Below the pieces are notes generated by a model. The model searched no databases. It was not told where the DNA came from and saw only the letters and a list, made by a program, of their open reading frames with translations. This document shows positions 26,676 through 34,787 of a stretch of DNA of 64,000 nucleotides, piece by piece. The position numbers were made by a program, and so were the translations under genes. Origin of the DNA: an uncultured Flavobacteriaceae bacterium (GTDB lineage Bacteria; Bacteroidota; Bacteroidia; Flavobacteriales; Flavobacteriaceae); contig CANLVG010000012.1 in the NCBI GenBank assembly GCA_947494565.1, positions 1 to 64,000 on the forward strand, written 5' to 3'. The first letter of the stretch is position 1; every line of letters starts with the position of its first letter.

Positions 26676-27533
26676 ATGAAGCCTTTCGTAAAGAAGCATA
26701 TCAAAACCACTATCGCCTTGCTTTTGCTGGTATTTATCGGGCTATTTATTTTCCGATTGTCCTATGGATATCAGACACAGCCTAACGGCATGATTCCGGG
26801 CACGGAAAACGCTGAATCTTTACTGTTGCAATCACCGTTATTGGGGATTCGTAAAAACTATGCTTCCAAAAAGTATCAGCAAACCTCCGGTCTGGCATCT
26901 CCAGCAGTTGACCAGAAGTATGAGAAAATCGCTGATATCAAGTCATTTACGACCCAATTCGAAGCCATGGAAAAAAACATCAGGCTTCACATTAAAGGGT
27001 ATGACGGGCTTATACAGTTCGAAAACAAAAGTGGAAATAAAGGGTATCGAAAGCTCAACCTGATCATTGGAATTCCACCCGAGAATTTTGATTCTATCTA
27101 TAATCGTCTTGTCACGGTAGGAAAAATTCAGTCAAAGCAAATCACGAAGACTGATAAAACAAATGAATACAAAGAGCTCAACGCCAAGAAAACATCACTT
27201 GAAAAAATTCGAGCTTCGTTGATAGAGCTCAAATCAAAAGGAGGGAGAATAGATGAATATATGCAGCTCGAAAACCGGATTCTCGAAATAGAACAACAGC
27301 TGCAAGCGCTGGGTGTCAGTCTGGGGAATTTTGATGGCGAAAATGAATTTTGTACGGTAAACGTTTTGTTATCGGAAGGAAGAGTCACTGAAATCGGAAT
27401 CATGCACCGCGTGAAAGTCGCGATGGAATGGACTATAAAGACCTATGTAATGCTCATGTTGTCCCTGACCTTCATGACGCTCTTCGCATACCTGCTTTTG
27501 TTATCGATTGAAAAAATAAGAACTAAAATTTAA
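26676..27533 (+). CDS. DUF4349 membrane protein
   Basis: A 285-aa protein with a hydrophobic N-terminal helix (about 10-28), a periplasmic DUF4349 domain and a C-terminal membrane helix (about 255-277). The middle has the typical segments FEAMEKNIRLHIKGYDG, NLIIGIPPENFD and GKIQSKQI. A coiled-coil hairpin at about 165-215 (ELNAKKTSLEKIR ... YMQLENRILEIEQQL) precedes the last beta strands. DUF4349 proteins are found widely, often near mechanosensitive or stress genes; no biochemical role is established. It lies 62 bp upstream of a vWA lipoprotein gene on the same strand, suggesting one transcript. Confidence 0.88.
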   Translation: MKPFVKKHIKTTIALLLLVFIGLFIFRLSYGYQTQPNGMIPGTENAESLLLQSPLLGIRKNYASKKYQQTSGLASPAVDQKYEKIADIKSFTTQFEAMEKNIRLHIKGYDGLIQFENKSGNKGYRKLNLIIGIPPENFDSIYNRLVTVGKIQSKQITKTDKTNEYKELNAKKTSLEKIRASLIELKSKGGRIDEYMQLENRILEIEQQLQALGVSLGNFDGENEFCTVNVLLSEGRVTEIGIMHRVKVAMEWTIKTYVMLMLSLTFMTLFAYLLLLSIEKIRTKI

Positions 27534-27595
27534 TATAAATCAACAGATTTACGCTAAACGTAAGGCGGAATCGCAGCATCTAAAAAAAGTTAATC

Positions 27596-28777
27596 ATGAA
27601 AAAATCAAAATTACTCATAGGGTTATCACTCTTTTGCTTGACCACCATGTCGATACATGCCTGTGCACCGGAGAAAGAGAAGAAAAACAATGCCACACTG
27701 CTGGTAGAAGCAATTTCCAAAGAAGAAAAAAAAGAAGCGAACAATACCGTAAAAATCGCACTGCTCCTTGATACTAGCAATAGTATGGATGGGCTTATCA
27801 ATCAGGCCAAAGCACAACTATGGGACATTGTCAACAAATTTACCCATGCCAAATGCGGTAACGACGTACAACCCAGTTTACAGATCGCCCTATATCAATA
27901 CGGCAATGATGGTCTTTCTGCACGAGAGGGTTATATTCAACAGGTCTTGGGATTTAGTGATGATCTGGATGAAATCTCGGAAAAACTGTTTTCCTTGACC
28001 ACCAATGGGGGCGAGGAATTCTGTGGGGCGGTCATACATACCTCGTTAAAACAATTGGAATGGGGGAAAAATCCTGATAACCTCAAAATGATATTCATTG
28101 CCGGGAACGAACCGTTCACTCAAGGAAAGTTGAACTACAAAGACGCAGTAGCGAATGCCAAGGAGAAAGATATCGTAGTGAATACCATTTTCTGCGGTGA
28201 CTATGAGCAAGGAATTCACACAGATTGGAAAAACGGAGCCACGCTGACCGGCGGTGAATATATGGCCATCAATCACAACAAGCAAGTGGTGCATATCGCC
28301 ACCCCGTACGACAAGGTTATTATTGAACTGAATTCAAAGTTGAACAAGACTTATATCTCCTACGGATCATTGGGTCAAGCCAAAATGAAATTGCAATCAG
28401 CACAAGATATGAATGCCATGGAAATGGAAGAAGGTGTTGCGGTTAAACGTGCCGTAAGTAAGAGCTCAAGACTGTACAAAAACAACAGTTGGGATCTCGT
28501 TGATGCGGTCGAGGATGATATCATCGAAGTAGATGAAATCAGCAAGGAGCAATTGCCCCAAGAGCTCAGAAGCAAATCCGATACAGAAATCGAGGCTTAC
28601 ATTGTCGAAAAGAAAACAGAGCGAAATCGGATTCAAATGGAGATTCAGGAACTCAATAAAAAACGAGAGGCCTATATCGCAAAGAATCAAAAAGAAGAGA
28701 CTAAGGGGGAATTGGAAAATGCCATGATCAAGGCCATTACCCGACAAGCGGAAAACAAGAATTACAAGTGGGAATAA
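27596..28777 (+). CDS. Von Willebrand factor A domain lipoprotein
   Basis: A 393-aa envelope protein with a probable lipoprotein signal (IHAC, Cys23), a lysine/glutamate linker and a vWA domain at about 52-270. The MIDAS metal site DTSNSMDG (Asp59, Ser61, Ser63) is intact. The region after 290 is a charged helical coiled coil ending near 390 (KKTERNRIQMEIQELNKKREA). vWA domains bind protein ligands through a divalent metal. Close to it are the DUF4349 gene (62 bp upstream) and a strong terminator downstream, so the two form a small operon. The ligand is unknown. Confidence 0.88.
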   Translation: MKKSKLLIGLSLFCLTTMSIHACAPEKEKKNNATLLVEAISKEEKKEANNTVKIALLLDTSNSMDGLINQAKAQLWDIVNKFTHAKCGNDVQPSLQIALYQYGNDGLSAREGYIQQVLGFSDDLDEISEKLFSLTTNGGEEFCGAVIHTSLKQLEWGKNPDNLKMIFIAGNEPFTQGKLNYKDAVANAKEKDIVVNTIFCGDYEQGIHTDWKNGATLTGGEYMAINHNKQVVHIATPYDKVIIELNSKLNKTYISYGSLGQAKMKLQSAQDMNAMEMEEGVAVKRAVSKSSRLYKNNSWDLVDAVEDDIIEVDEISKEQLPQELRSKSDTEIEAYIVEKKTERNRIQMEIQELNKKREAYIAKNQKEETKGELENAMIKAITRQAENKNYKWE

Positions 28778-28850
28778 GCAACCGACCAAATCTCAGAAAC
28801 CACATTCTGAAATAAAAATTGTTGAACGCAGTTGGTTGGTGTTTAGCAGT

Positions 28851-28889
28851 GGGTCTGTCAAGTTTTTCTTGACGGGCCCATTTTTTATT
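28851..28889 (+). terminator. Terminator of the DUF4349/vWA operon
   Basis: A 12-bp stem (28851-28862 with 28868-28879, two G-U pairs) around a T5 loop is followed by ATTTTTTATT. It lies about 75 bp after the vWA stop and its tail touches the convergent PorP gene's stop codon. Confidence 0.85.
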
Positions 28890-29877
28890 GGGCCGCTGGG
28901 CAATAACAGTCGTATTTTCTTTCGGATTGACCGAAATCATACCCCAAGGTAATCTGGTGAAATCCTCCGTTGTCAAATCGGATATCACCCATTTGATACG
29001 AGTAGTTATACGACACCAGAAAATTACCGATGTTGGCTCCAACTATGGGAGTTATCAATTGCAGGCGCTGTTCTCCAAAACTACCATCGGTTTGAAACTG
29101 CGCACCATCAAAACTTCTGCGATACGAGAGTCCGCCCCAAATTCTTCCAAAATCAACATCCTTGTATATTTTGGCATTGATATCGAGCGTTTTTTCCTTA
29201 GTAAAATCAGTAAGTTGGAATAAGACCGAGGGTTCGATCTGCACTTCGTTTTTACCAAAAATGTAACCTGCTGAGACCAAGTACCTCCTTAAATTGTCAA
29301 ATTCAATAGCCGAATACAGATCTCGCCCGGTTCCCAGTATATTGAGGGCCGCAAAATGGGCATAGAATTCCATTTTGCTATAGGAGACTCCCAAATCCAT
29401 GTTGAAATAGCTTACACTGTTGTTTGAACCCGTAATCACGGGGTCAGGTATGACCGATCTAAATTCCGACTCGTCGAGGTTACTTTGCAGCAACCCGCCA
29501 CTTAATCCAAAGGAAAGCTGGTTCAGATACCGAATATCACCGCCTAATTTGAGGTGATGCGCGTAGGTCAACTTGACCCCGGTCTGCGAATGATATCCAT
29601 TGGCATCGTTAAAAACAATCGCTCCAATACCGCTATTTGACTCTCCCAATCTAAAATGGGCATTTAACGTTTGTAAACTTGGTGCCTCATCAACATTGAA
29701 CCATTGTTTTCTTGCAGTTCCCCTAATCTTACCTCCCTCACCGATACCGGCCATAGAAGGATAGACCAAGTAATAGTTGTCTGCCAAATAATCAAAATAT
29801 ACAGGTATACCTTCTTGCGCAAATGACGTAAAGCCAAACACGATGAAAGCAAATAGGGACGTCAGACGAAGCTTCAT
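28885..29877 (-). CDS. PorP/SprF-family outer-membrane protein, orphan
   Basis: A 330-aa outer-membrane beta-barrel with a signal peptide ending SFAQ, the family segment VYPSMAGIGEGGKIRG near the start and successive amphipathic strands. The C-terminus KYDCYCPAAQ is unusual in holding two cysteines. Unlike the copy at 17133-18140, no large adhesin or OmpA gene adjoins it; its neighbours are convergent (vWA) and divergent (Nfu). The frame extends to 29940, but ATG 29877 gives a clean signal peptide. The protein may serve a T9SS client encoded elsewhere. Family assignment is good. Confidence 0.87.
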   Translation of the reverse strand: MKLRLTSLFAFIVFGFTSFAQEGIPVYFDYLADNYYLVYPSMAGIGEGGKIRGTARKQWFNVDEAPSLQTLNAHFRLGESNSGIGAIVFNDANGYHSQTGVKLTYAHHLKLGGDIRYLNQLSFGLSGGLLQSNLDESEFRSVIPDPVITGSNNSVSYFNMDLGVSYSKMEFYAHFAALNILGTGRDLYSAIEFDNLRRYLVSAGYIFGKNEVQIEPSVLFQLTDFTKEKTLDINAKIYKDVDFGRIWGGLSYRRSFDGAQFQTDGSFGEQRLQLITPIVGANIGNFLVSYNYSYQMGDIRFDNGGFHQITLGYDFGQSERKYDCYCPAAQ

Positions 29878-29948
29878 ATAAGCGTTGGAGATAATATTAG
29901 AATCTACTAAATATACAGTATAACGGCTGAATTGCAACAATATTATCT

Positions 29949-29956
29949 TAGTTTTG
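29949..29956 (+). promoter_or_regulatory. Candidate promoter core TAGTTTTG upstream of the Nfu gene
   Basis: An exact TAnnTTTG match lies in the 198-bp divergent region between porP and nfu, about 120 bp before the Nfu ATG. The only TTG nearby upstream (29932-29934) is 14 nt away, shorter than usual, so the call is tentative. Confidence 0.3.
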
Positions 29957-30075
29957 CTTAGTATTTATGTCCAGAGAAAATGTTCATGACGAACTGGTCA
30001 AAATAAATCTTAATATACTAAGTTTTACAACGGTCAATTATCTCTGACCGACAACGAACAACTAAAAGCAAGCAG

Positions 30076-30978
30076 ATGAAAGAATATTCGATTACCGTAG
30101 TACCGACGAATAATCCAACCATACTGAAATTCGAGACCAACCATTTCATTTCAAAACATAAGAATTACGAATTCAAGAATATAGATGAAGCCAAAAATTC
30201 TCCTTTGGCGCAACAGCTCTTCTATCTTCCTTTTATTAAAACCGTTTATATCTCGGGTAATTTCATTGGCCTTGAACGATTCGATATTGTGGAATGGAGC
30301 GATGTAAAAGATGAAGTGGCACAGCAGTTGGTAGAGTACCTCAATGCTGGAGAACCAGTGGTATTGGAAGACGGTCCTGCCAAGCAAGTTGCCGTTACCG
30401 TATATGCGGAGGTCACCCCAAATCCGGCAACCATGAAATTCGTGGCTAGCCGTAAAATAGTGCCGGCTACCTTCGAGTTTAAAAATATCGAGGAAGCCAA
30501 GAATTCAGAGCTTGCCACTGCCCTTTTTCAATTTCCTTTCGTGAAGCAGGTCTTTATCGATGAAAACTATGTTTCGGTGAGCAAATATGATGTTGCCGAA
30601 TGGGATGATATTACCATGGAACTCCGAGAGCTCATACGGAATTTTATTGCGGACGGGAAGGAAGTGGTTGCTACTGACAAAGTCACGCCTTCAGCGGAAA
30701 AAGCCCCTACAACCGATAAGGAAGCTATGGCATACGATGACACCTCTCTTCAAATCATCGATATTTTAGAAGAGTACGTGAAGCCCGCAGTTGCCAGTGA
30801 TGGTGGCAACATTCTCTTCAAATCGTACGAAGAGGAAAGTAAGACCGTGAATGTTATTCTACAAGGGGCCTGTAGTGGTTGTCCTTCATCGACCTTTACC
30901 TTAAAAAATGGAATAGAGACCATGCTCAAAAATATGATGGGCGACAAGGTCAATGAAGTCGTTGCGCTAAACGGCTAA
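30076..30978 (+). CDS. Nfu-type iron-sulfur cluster carrier with duplicated N domain
   Basis: A 300-aa protein made of two tandem Nfu_N domains (about 3-95 and 108-200) and a C-terminal NifU-like scaffold domain (about 222-300). The cluster-binding pair Cys266-x2-Cys269 lies in GACSGCPSS. The two N domains share the phrases EFKNI(D/E)EAKNS and VEW/AEW plus a terminal AGEPVV/ADGKEVV, showing internal duplication; most Nfu proteins have one. It carries assembled 4Fe-4S clusters to target enzymes in the cytoplasm. A small dodecin gene follows after 70 bp. Family very secure. Confidence 0.94.
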   Translation: MKEYSITVVPTNNPTILKFETNHFISKHKNYEFKNIDEAKNSPLAQQLFYLPFIKTVYISGNFIGLERFDIVEWSDVKDEVAQQLVEYLNAGEPVVLEDGPAKQVAVTVYAEVTPNPATMKFVASRKIVPATFEFKNIEEAKNSELATALFQFPFVKQVFIDENYVSVSKYDVAEWDDITMELRELIRNFIADGKEVVATDKVTPSAEKAPTTDKEAMAYDDTSLQIIDILEEYVKPAVASDGGNILFKSYEEESKTVNVILQGACSGCPSSTFTLKNGIETMLKNMMGDKVNEVVALNG

Positions 30979-31048
30979 TTTTAGGAGGGGTTTTTCGGAC
31001 AATTTCGTTTTTAATTTGTACTTTGAGAAAAATCTAAACACATACATT

Positions 31049-31249
31049 ATGGCAGTTTTAAAAGTAATCGAAGTATTGGCGAACTCAGAAGAAAGTTGGG
31101 AAGACGCCACTAAAAAAGCAGTGGCCCAAGCCTCAAAATCAGTAAAAAATATTCGCTCGGTTTACATTCAAGAGCAAAGCGCTAGTGTCAAAGATGGTGA
31201 AATCGATGATTATAGAGTGAATGTAAAAATTACGTTTGAGGTGAAGTAA
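31049..31249 (+). CDS. Dodecin-family flavin-binding protein
   Basis: A 66-aa protein with the dodecin layout: a first strand AVLKVIEVLANS, a helix ESWEDATKKAV carrying Trp17 (the residue that stacks on flavin), and two final strands IRSVYIQEQSASV and YRVNVKITFEV. Dodecins form hollow dodecamers that store riboflavin or FMN. A slightly longer frame starts at 31016, but ATG 31049 is the natural start. A strong terminator follows 18 bp downstream. Confidence 0.94.
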   Translation: MAVLKVIEVLANSEESWEDATKKAVAQASKSVKNIRSVYIQEQSASVKDGEIDDYRVNVKITFEVK

Positions 31250-31267
31250 GCATATCGCAGAAAAGAC

Positions 31268-31302
31268 AAAAAGCGCGAACCTGTCGGTTCGCGCTTTTTT
31301 TT
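31268..31302 (+). terminator. Terminator after dodecin
   Basis: Stem GCGCGAAC/GTTCGCGC (31273-31280 with 31287-31294), extended by A-T pairs, around a CTGTCG loop and followed by eight T residues. A5 on the left makes it usable for minus-strand transcripts too. Confidence 0.93.
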
Positions 31303-31417
31303 ATTGATTAGTTTCAAAAATGACGTGATGTACCAATGCACGCAGACCATTTTGCTGTAGTTCATGCCCACTGCTTCTAACAGCTAGAAAAAAGGTGCGA
31401 TCTTCTAATCCGGACAT
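31301..31417 (-). CDS. Possible 38-aa small protein (uncertain)
   Basis: In the otherwise empty 220-bp stretch between the dodecin terminator and tsaB, ATG 31417 opens a 38-codon minus-strand frame. Its product starts MSGLEDRTFFLAVRSSG and ends HVIFETNQ. The composition is protein-like, but no family is recognised and the stop lies at the edge of the terminator. It could be a chance frame. Confidence 0.2.
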   Translation of the reverse strand: MSGLEDRTFFLAVRSSGHELQQNGLRALVHHVIFETNQ

Positions 31418-31470
31418 TACAGATAAAGTAGCTTACCCTTCTACATACAACGTCAGTACAGCACGCCAAC

Positions 31471-32145
31471 TCAACCTTTCTTTGTCTGCAAAATAAAATC
31501 TTTCAAGTAAAAGGGTTCAAAATAGGCCACATCTTCAAACTCTTGCCCTTGAAATTTTTCAAAAGACAGGCAGGCCATTTCTTTAGCCGATGGAACGGCC
31601 TGTGTATCAAAACTGAAATTTGGATTATCTAAAACTTTTTGACATTTGGTAGCACCATTGCCAATAAGGTGCACCCTGCCCTTTTCGGTGAATTCAGCAA
31701 ATGAATCGGCCGTTATGACTTCGGCTTTGGTCGCTCTAATTTCCTTTCCATCAACATCAAATACGGCAGCATAGACCTCCATACGCCGTGCATCTAGAAC
31801 CGGGATGATATAGTCAACGGCCTTGGCATCATTTTGGCTTGCCAGACTTTGCAGGGTCGCTATTGAAATCAATGGCTTGCCCAACGCAAAACAGAGCCCT
31901 TTCGCAGACGAAACCCCAATCCGCAACCCAGTATAGGAACCGGGGCCTTTACTGACAGCAACGGCATCGACATCCATCAAGGTCATCGATGCTTCTTCGA
32001 CCACTTCTTGAATAAACACATGCAACTGTTCTGAATGGGAATAATTCGGGGTATTCCGCTCTTTAATCGAGACGATTGCCCCGTCTCGGGCGATACTGAC
32101 CGAGCAGTTGGTGGTTGCCGTTTCTAAATTGAGTATTACTGCCAT
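31471..32145 (-). CDS. tsaB: tRNA threonylcarbamoyladenosine biosynthesis protein TsaB
   Basis: TsaB forms the TsaBDE complex that places t6A on ANN-decoding tRNAs. The 224-aa protein has the ASKHA-fold start ILNLETATTNCSVSI, the paired helices HSEQLHVFI and GPGSYTGLRIGVSSAKGL (the family hallmark), and the PVLDARRMEVYAAVF segment. The GTG at 32154 would add three residues, but ATG 32145 fits better. It lies downstream of the efflux operon on the same strand but is separated by a terminator, so it needs its own promoter in the short gap. Confidence 0.95.
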   Translation of the reverse strand: MAVILNLETATTNCSVSIARDGAIVSIKERNTPNYSHSEQLHVFIQEVVEEASMTLMDVDAVAVSKGPGSYTGLRIGVSSAKGLCFALGKPLISIATLQSLASQNDAKAVDYIIPVLDARRMEVYAAVFDVDGKEIRATKAEVITADSFAEFTEKGRVHLIGNGATKCQKVLDNPNFSFDTQAVPSAKEMACLSFEKFQGQEFEDVAYFEPFYLKDFILQTKKG

Positions 32146-32177
32146 AGCGCGCACAAAATTACGCTTAAATAGGGCAT

Positions 32178-32221
32178 AAAAAAAGACCCATTGCAGTTCT
32201 TTCGAAGCTGCCGGGTCTTTT
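32178..32221 (-). terminator. Terminator of the efflux operon
   Basis: On the minus strand AAAGACCC and GGGTCTTT form the outer stem. An inner stem GCAG..CTGC with TTC/GAA sits on top, and T7 follows (A run at 32178-32184 on the plus strand). It lies just after the tolC-like stop and separates the efflux operon from tsaB. Confidence 0.88.
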
Positions 32222-32239
32222 CCAATTAAACACTAACTT

Positions 32240-33589
32240 TTAATTTAATTGAATCGGAAGTCCGAAATAGAATTCCAGTACTTTCAATCTGAAAATATAA
32301 TCGTATTTAGTTCGCACTACGTCGGCCTCAGCATTATCAACACGCGATTGTGCCTGGCTAAAATCAAAGGCGTTCATTAAGCCCACGTCGTATCGTTCTT
32401 TTGAATAATCATATGCAAGGCGCCTGGCCTCTAATGTCTTTTGCGCAGCCTCATAGGCCTTGGCAAAACTAATGACATCCACATAGGCTTGATTGATATC
32501 CGTTTCGAGCTGTAGCTTGTTTTGTTCGAGCTGTAATTGTGCCTGTTGCACATTGATTTCAGACCGTCTTATATTATTTCTATTGGTAAAACGATTGAAA
32601 ATAGGTACGTTCAATTGCACTCCGTATGAAATACCGTCATTCAACCATAGTTGGTCCGTAAAGCTTTCCCTTTCCAACATGCCTGTGACATTATTGAATC
32701 GCTCTTGATCTGAATACCGGGTGTTGTAGTTGAAAAATGCTCCAAGAGTTGGTAATAAAGCGCCTTTGGAAATTTTCAAATCTTGTTCCGCCAGCGTCAC
32801 ATTGCTCTCAGCAAACTTGATGTCATTTCGAAAGCTCAGCGCTGTCGCATAAATCTCTTTCGGTGTTCGGTTCGCCACTTCAGACGGGGGAACTTCGAGG
32901 TCAACATCGGCCACATCAAAATTTTCGTAGTCGGTAAGTTGTAATAACTGCGCTAAATTTATTCGGGAAATCAATACCAAGTTTTCGGTATTCACGATTT
33001 GTTGTTCTTGTCCTGCAGCCGTTGCTTCTATTTCCAGCAAATCCCCTTGAGGCACAACACCAGCTTCAACCAGCTCCGCAGTACGCTTCATATCCTGCTC
33101 GGTTACCGCATATTGGGCTTTTTGCGTCACTAAAGTCTCTTTATTCGAAATAATACTCAGGTACGCATTAGCCACATTCAGACGAATATCATCCTTAAGA
33201 TCATCCAAACGGTATTGATTGGCAAGGGCATTCATTTTGGCCCGCCTAAGACGATTGATATTCCGCATCCCGTTAAAAATGTTAACGGTCGAGGTCAGGT
33301 TACCATTTCCGGTTAGTATGGTAGTCGTTACCGGTTCTTGTGTTGTCGGGTCAAATGAAAGACCTGTACTTGCCGAAGTACTGACCTGTGCGTTCGCATC
33401 GGGCAAGAAGTTACCCAACGCATCGGAATGGTCGAGTTTGGCGTTCTCAAGGTCCAACTCGAACTGCGCTATGGAAATATTGTTTTCCTCTGCGTAAACG
33501 ATACACTCTTCAAGCGTCCATTTCTTTTGTTGGGCGAAGACCATACCCATTGAAAATACCAGCAGTAGCACTGAAAGTCTAAATTTCAT
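32240..33589 (-). CDS. TolC-family outer-membrane efflux protein
   Basis: A 449-aa outer-membrane channel subunit: signal peptide 1-19, then two OEP repeats of long helices and short strands (WTLEECIVYAEENNISI at the start, QAQLQLEQNKLQLETDINQAYVDV later). The C-terminal LKVLEFYFGLPI is typical of the family. It forms the outer-membrane duct for the export system encoded just upstream (two adaptors, four permeases, one ATPase) and is the last gene before the operon's terminator. Its start lies 45 bp after the second adaptor's stop. Confidence 0.93.
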   Translation of the reverse strand: MKFRLSVLLLVFSMGMVFAQQKKWTLEECIVYAEENNISIAQFELDLENAKLDHSDALGNFLPDANAQVSTSASTGLSFDPTTQEPVTTTILTGNGNLTSTVNIFNGMRNINRLRRAKMNALANQYRLDDLKDDIRLNVANAYLSIISNKETLVTQKAQYAVTEQDMKRTAELVEAGVVPQGDLLEIEATAAGQEQQIVNTENLVLISRINLAQLLQLTDYENFDVADVDLEVPPSEVANRTPKEIYATALSFRNDIKFAESNVTLAEQDLKISKGALLPTLGAFFNYNTRYSDQERFNNVTGMLERESFTDQLWLNDGISYGVQLNVPIFNRFTNRNNIRRSEINVQQAQLQLEQNKLQLETDINQAYVDVISFAKAYEAAQKTLEARRLAYDYSKERYDVGLMNAFDFSQAQSRVDNAEADVVRTKYDYIFRLKVLEFYFGLPIQLN

Positions 33590-33634
33590 GTCTTGATTTT
33601 TTGATTAGCTATTTTGATTGATGTTCTCTTTGTA

Positions 33635-34750
33635 TTAATTATCCTGGTCATCGTCCTTCTGGGCCAACTCGTTCCAAACCTTGATTTTGGCGTCCTCGTC
33701 TATTCCAGAAACGATTTCTACATTAATACCGTCGCTTACACCCAATTCCAATTCTCTCTTCTCAAATTCGTTTTCACCAGTCTCAACTTCAACATAGGGC
33801 TTATCGGTTTCTTTGTCGAACTGTAACAACGCTTCTTTGATGGCCAAGACGTCCTTTTTTTCTTCAAGTACAATGGATGCATTCGCGCTGTACCCCGCAC
33901 GTACATAAGCGCTATCGCTCACAACCAGATCTCCTTCGATCTTGAATTGTACGGCACCTTCTTCCTCCACACCTTTTGGTGCGATAAATTTCAGTTTGGC
34001 TTCAAATTCCGATTTTTCAAGAGCCCCCAAACTAATATCGAGTGGCATCCCCAACTGCAATTTGCCCACCTCGGCTTCATCGACTTCTCCTTCGAAAATC
34101 ATTTTCGACATATCGGCAATCGTGGCAATGGTCGTTCCGTCGTTGAAGTTATTACTCTGTATGACCTGGTCGCCCTCTTCGACAGGAATCTCCAATACCG
34201 TTCCGGTAACCGTCGCACGGATATTCGTATTTGCCATCGTAGACCCTCCTGCAGAACCTCTGCGGATAATTTGATAATCAGCTCGAGAATTAGTTAGTTC
34301 TTGTTCGGCTTGATCTAACTGCAATTGTAGATTATTGAAATCTTGACTTGAAATGACACCTTTGTCGAACAATGCCTTATTTCGATTGTATTCTATTTTG
34401 GTATTGTTCAAAGCGATTTCAGCGTTGCGAACCCTACCCCTAGCTTGATTCAAGGATTGTTCATTGGGTACGATCTTGATTTTTGCGATCATATCCCCTG
34501 CCTTTACCTGAACCCCTTCTTCAAGGTAGATTTTGTCAATGATACCGGAAATCTGTGGCTTAATTTCGATTTCGTCTTCCGGAATTACCTTTCCGGTCAC
34601 GATGACCTGATTAACGATATCTTTTTTCTCAACAGTTTCGGTTTCGTACAATTTTGTAGGGGTGCTGTTCTTTTTTAGAAAGTAGACAACAGCTCCTAAA
34701 ATTCCAATAACTACTACGGCTATTAGTCCGTATTTTACATACTTGTTCAT
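33635..34750 (-). CDS. Periplasmic adaptor, MacA/HlyD-like (copy 2)
   Basis: A 371-aa membrane-fusion protein: N-terminal anchor helix (8-24), barrel-sandwich half ISGIIDKIYLEEGVQVKAGD, a helical hairpin at about 95-160, the second half-motif ATVTGTVLEIPVEEGDQV and a beta-barrel domain. The end has DGINVEIVSGIDEDAKIKVW. It links inner-membrane permeases to the TolC-like channel. It is clearly paralogous to the adaptor at 38072-39190: both share SNNFN, GTTIA, IFEG and VDE blocks in the same order. It follows permease B2 by 37 bp. Confidence 0.93.
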   Translation of the reverse strand: MNKYVKYGLIAVVVIGILGAVVYFLKKNSTPTKLYETETVEKKDIVNQVIVTGKVIPEDEIEIKPQISGIIDKIYLEEGVQVKAGDMIAKIKIVPNEQSLNQARGRVRNAEIALNNTKIEYNRNKALFDKGVISSQDFNNLQLQLDQAEQELTNSRADYQIIRRGSAGGSTMANTNIRATVTGTVLEIPVEEGDQVIQSNNFNDGTTIATIADMSKMIFEGEVDEAEVGKLQLGMPLDISLGALEKSEFEAKLKFIAPKGVEEEGAVQFKIEGDLVVSDSAYVRAGYSANASIVLEEKKDVLAIKEALLQFDKETDKPYVEVETGENEFEKRELELGVSDGINVEIVSGIDEDAKIKVWNELAQKDDDQDN

Positions 34751-34787
34751 CGATTTTATAGTTTGATTGTTTTATGGATCTGATTTT

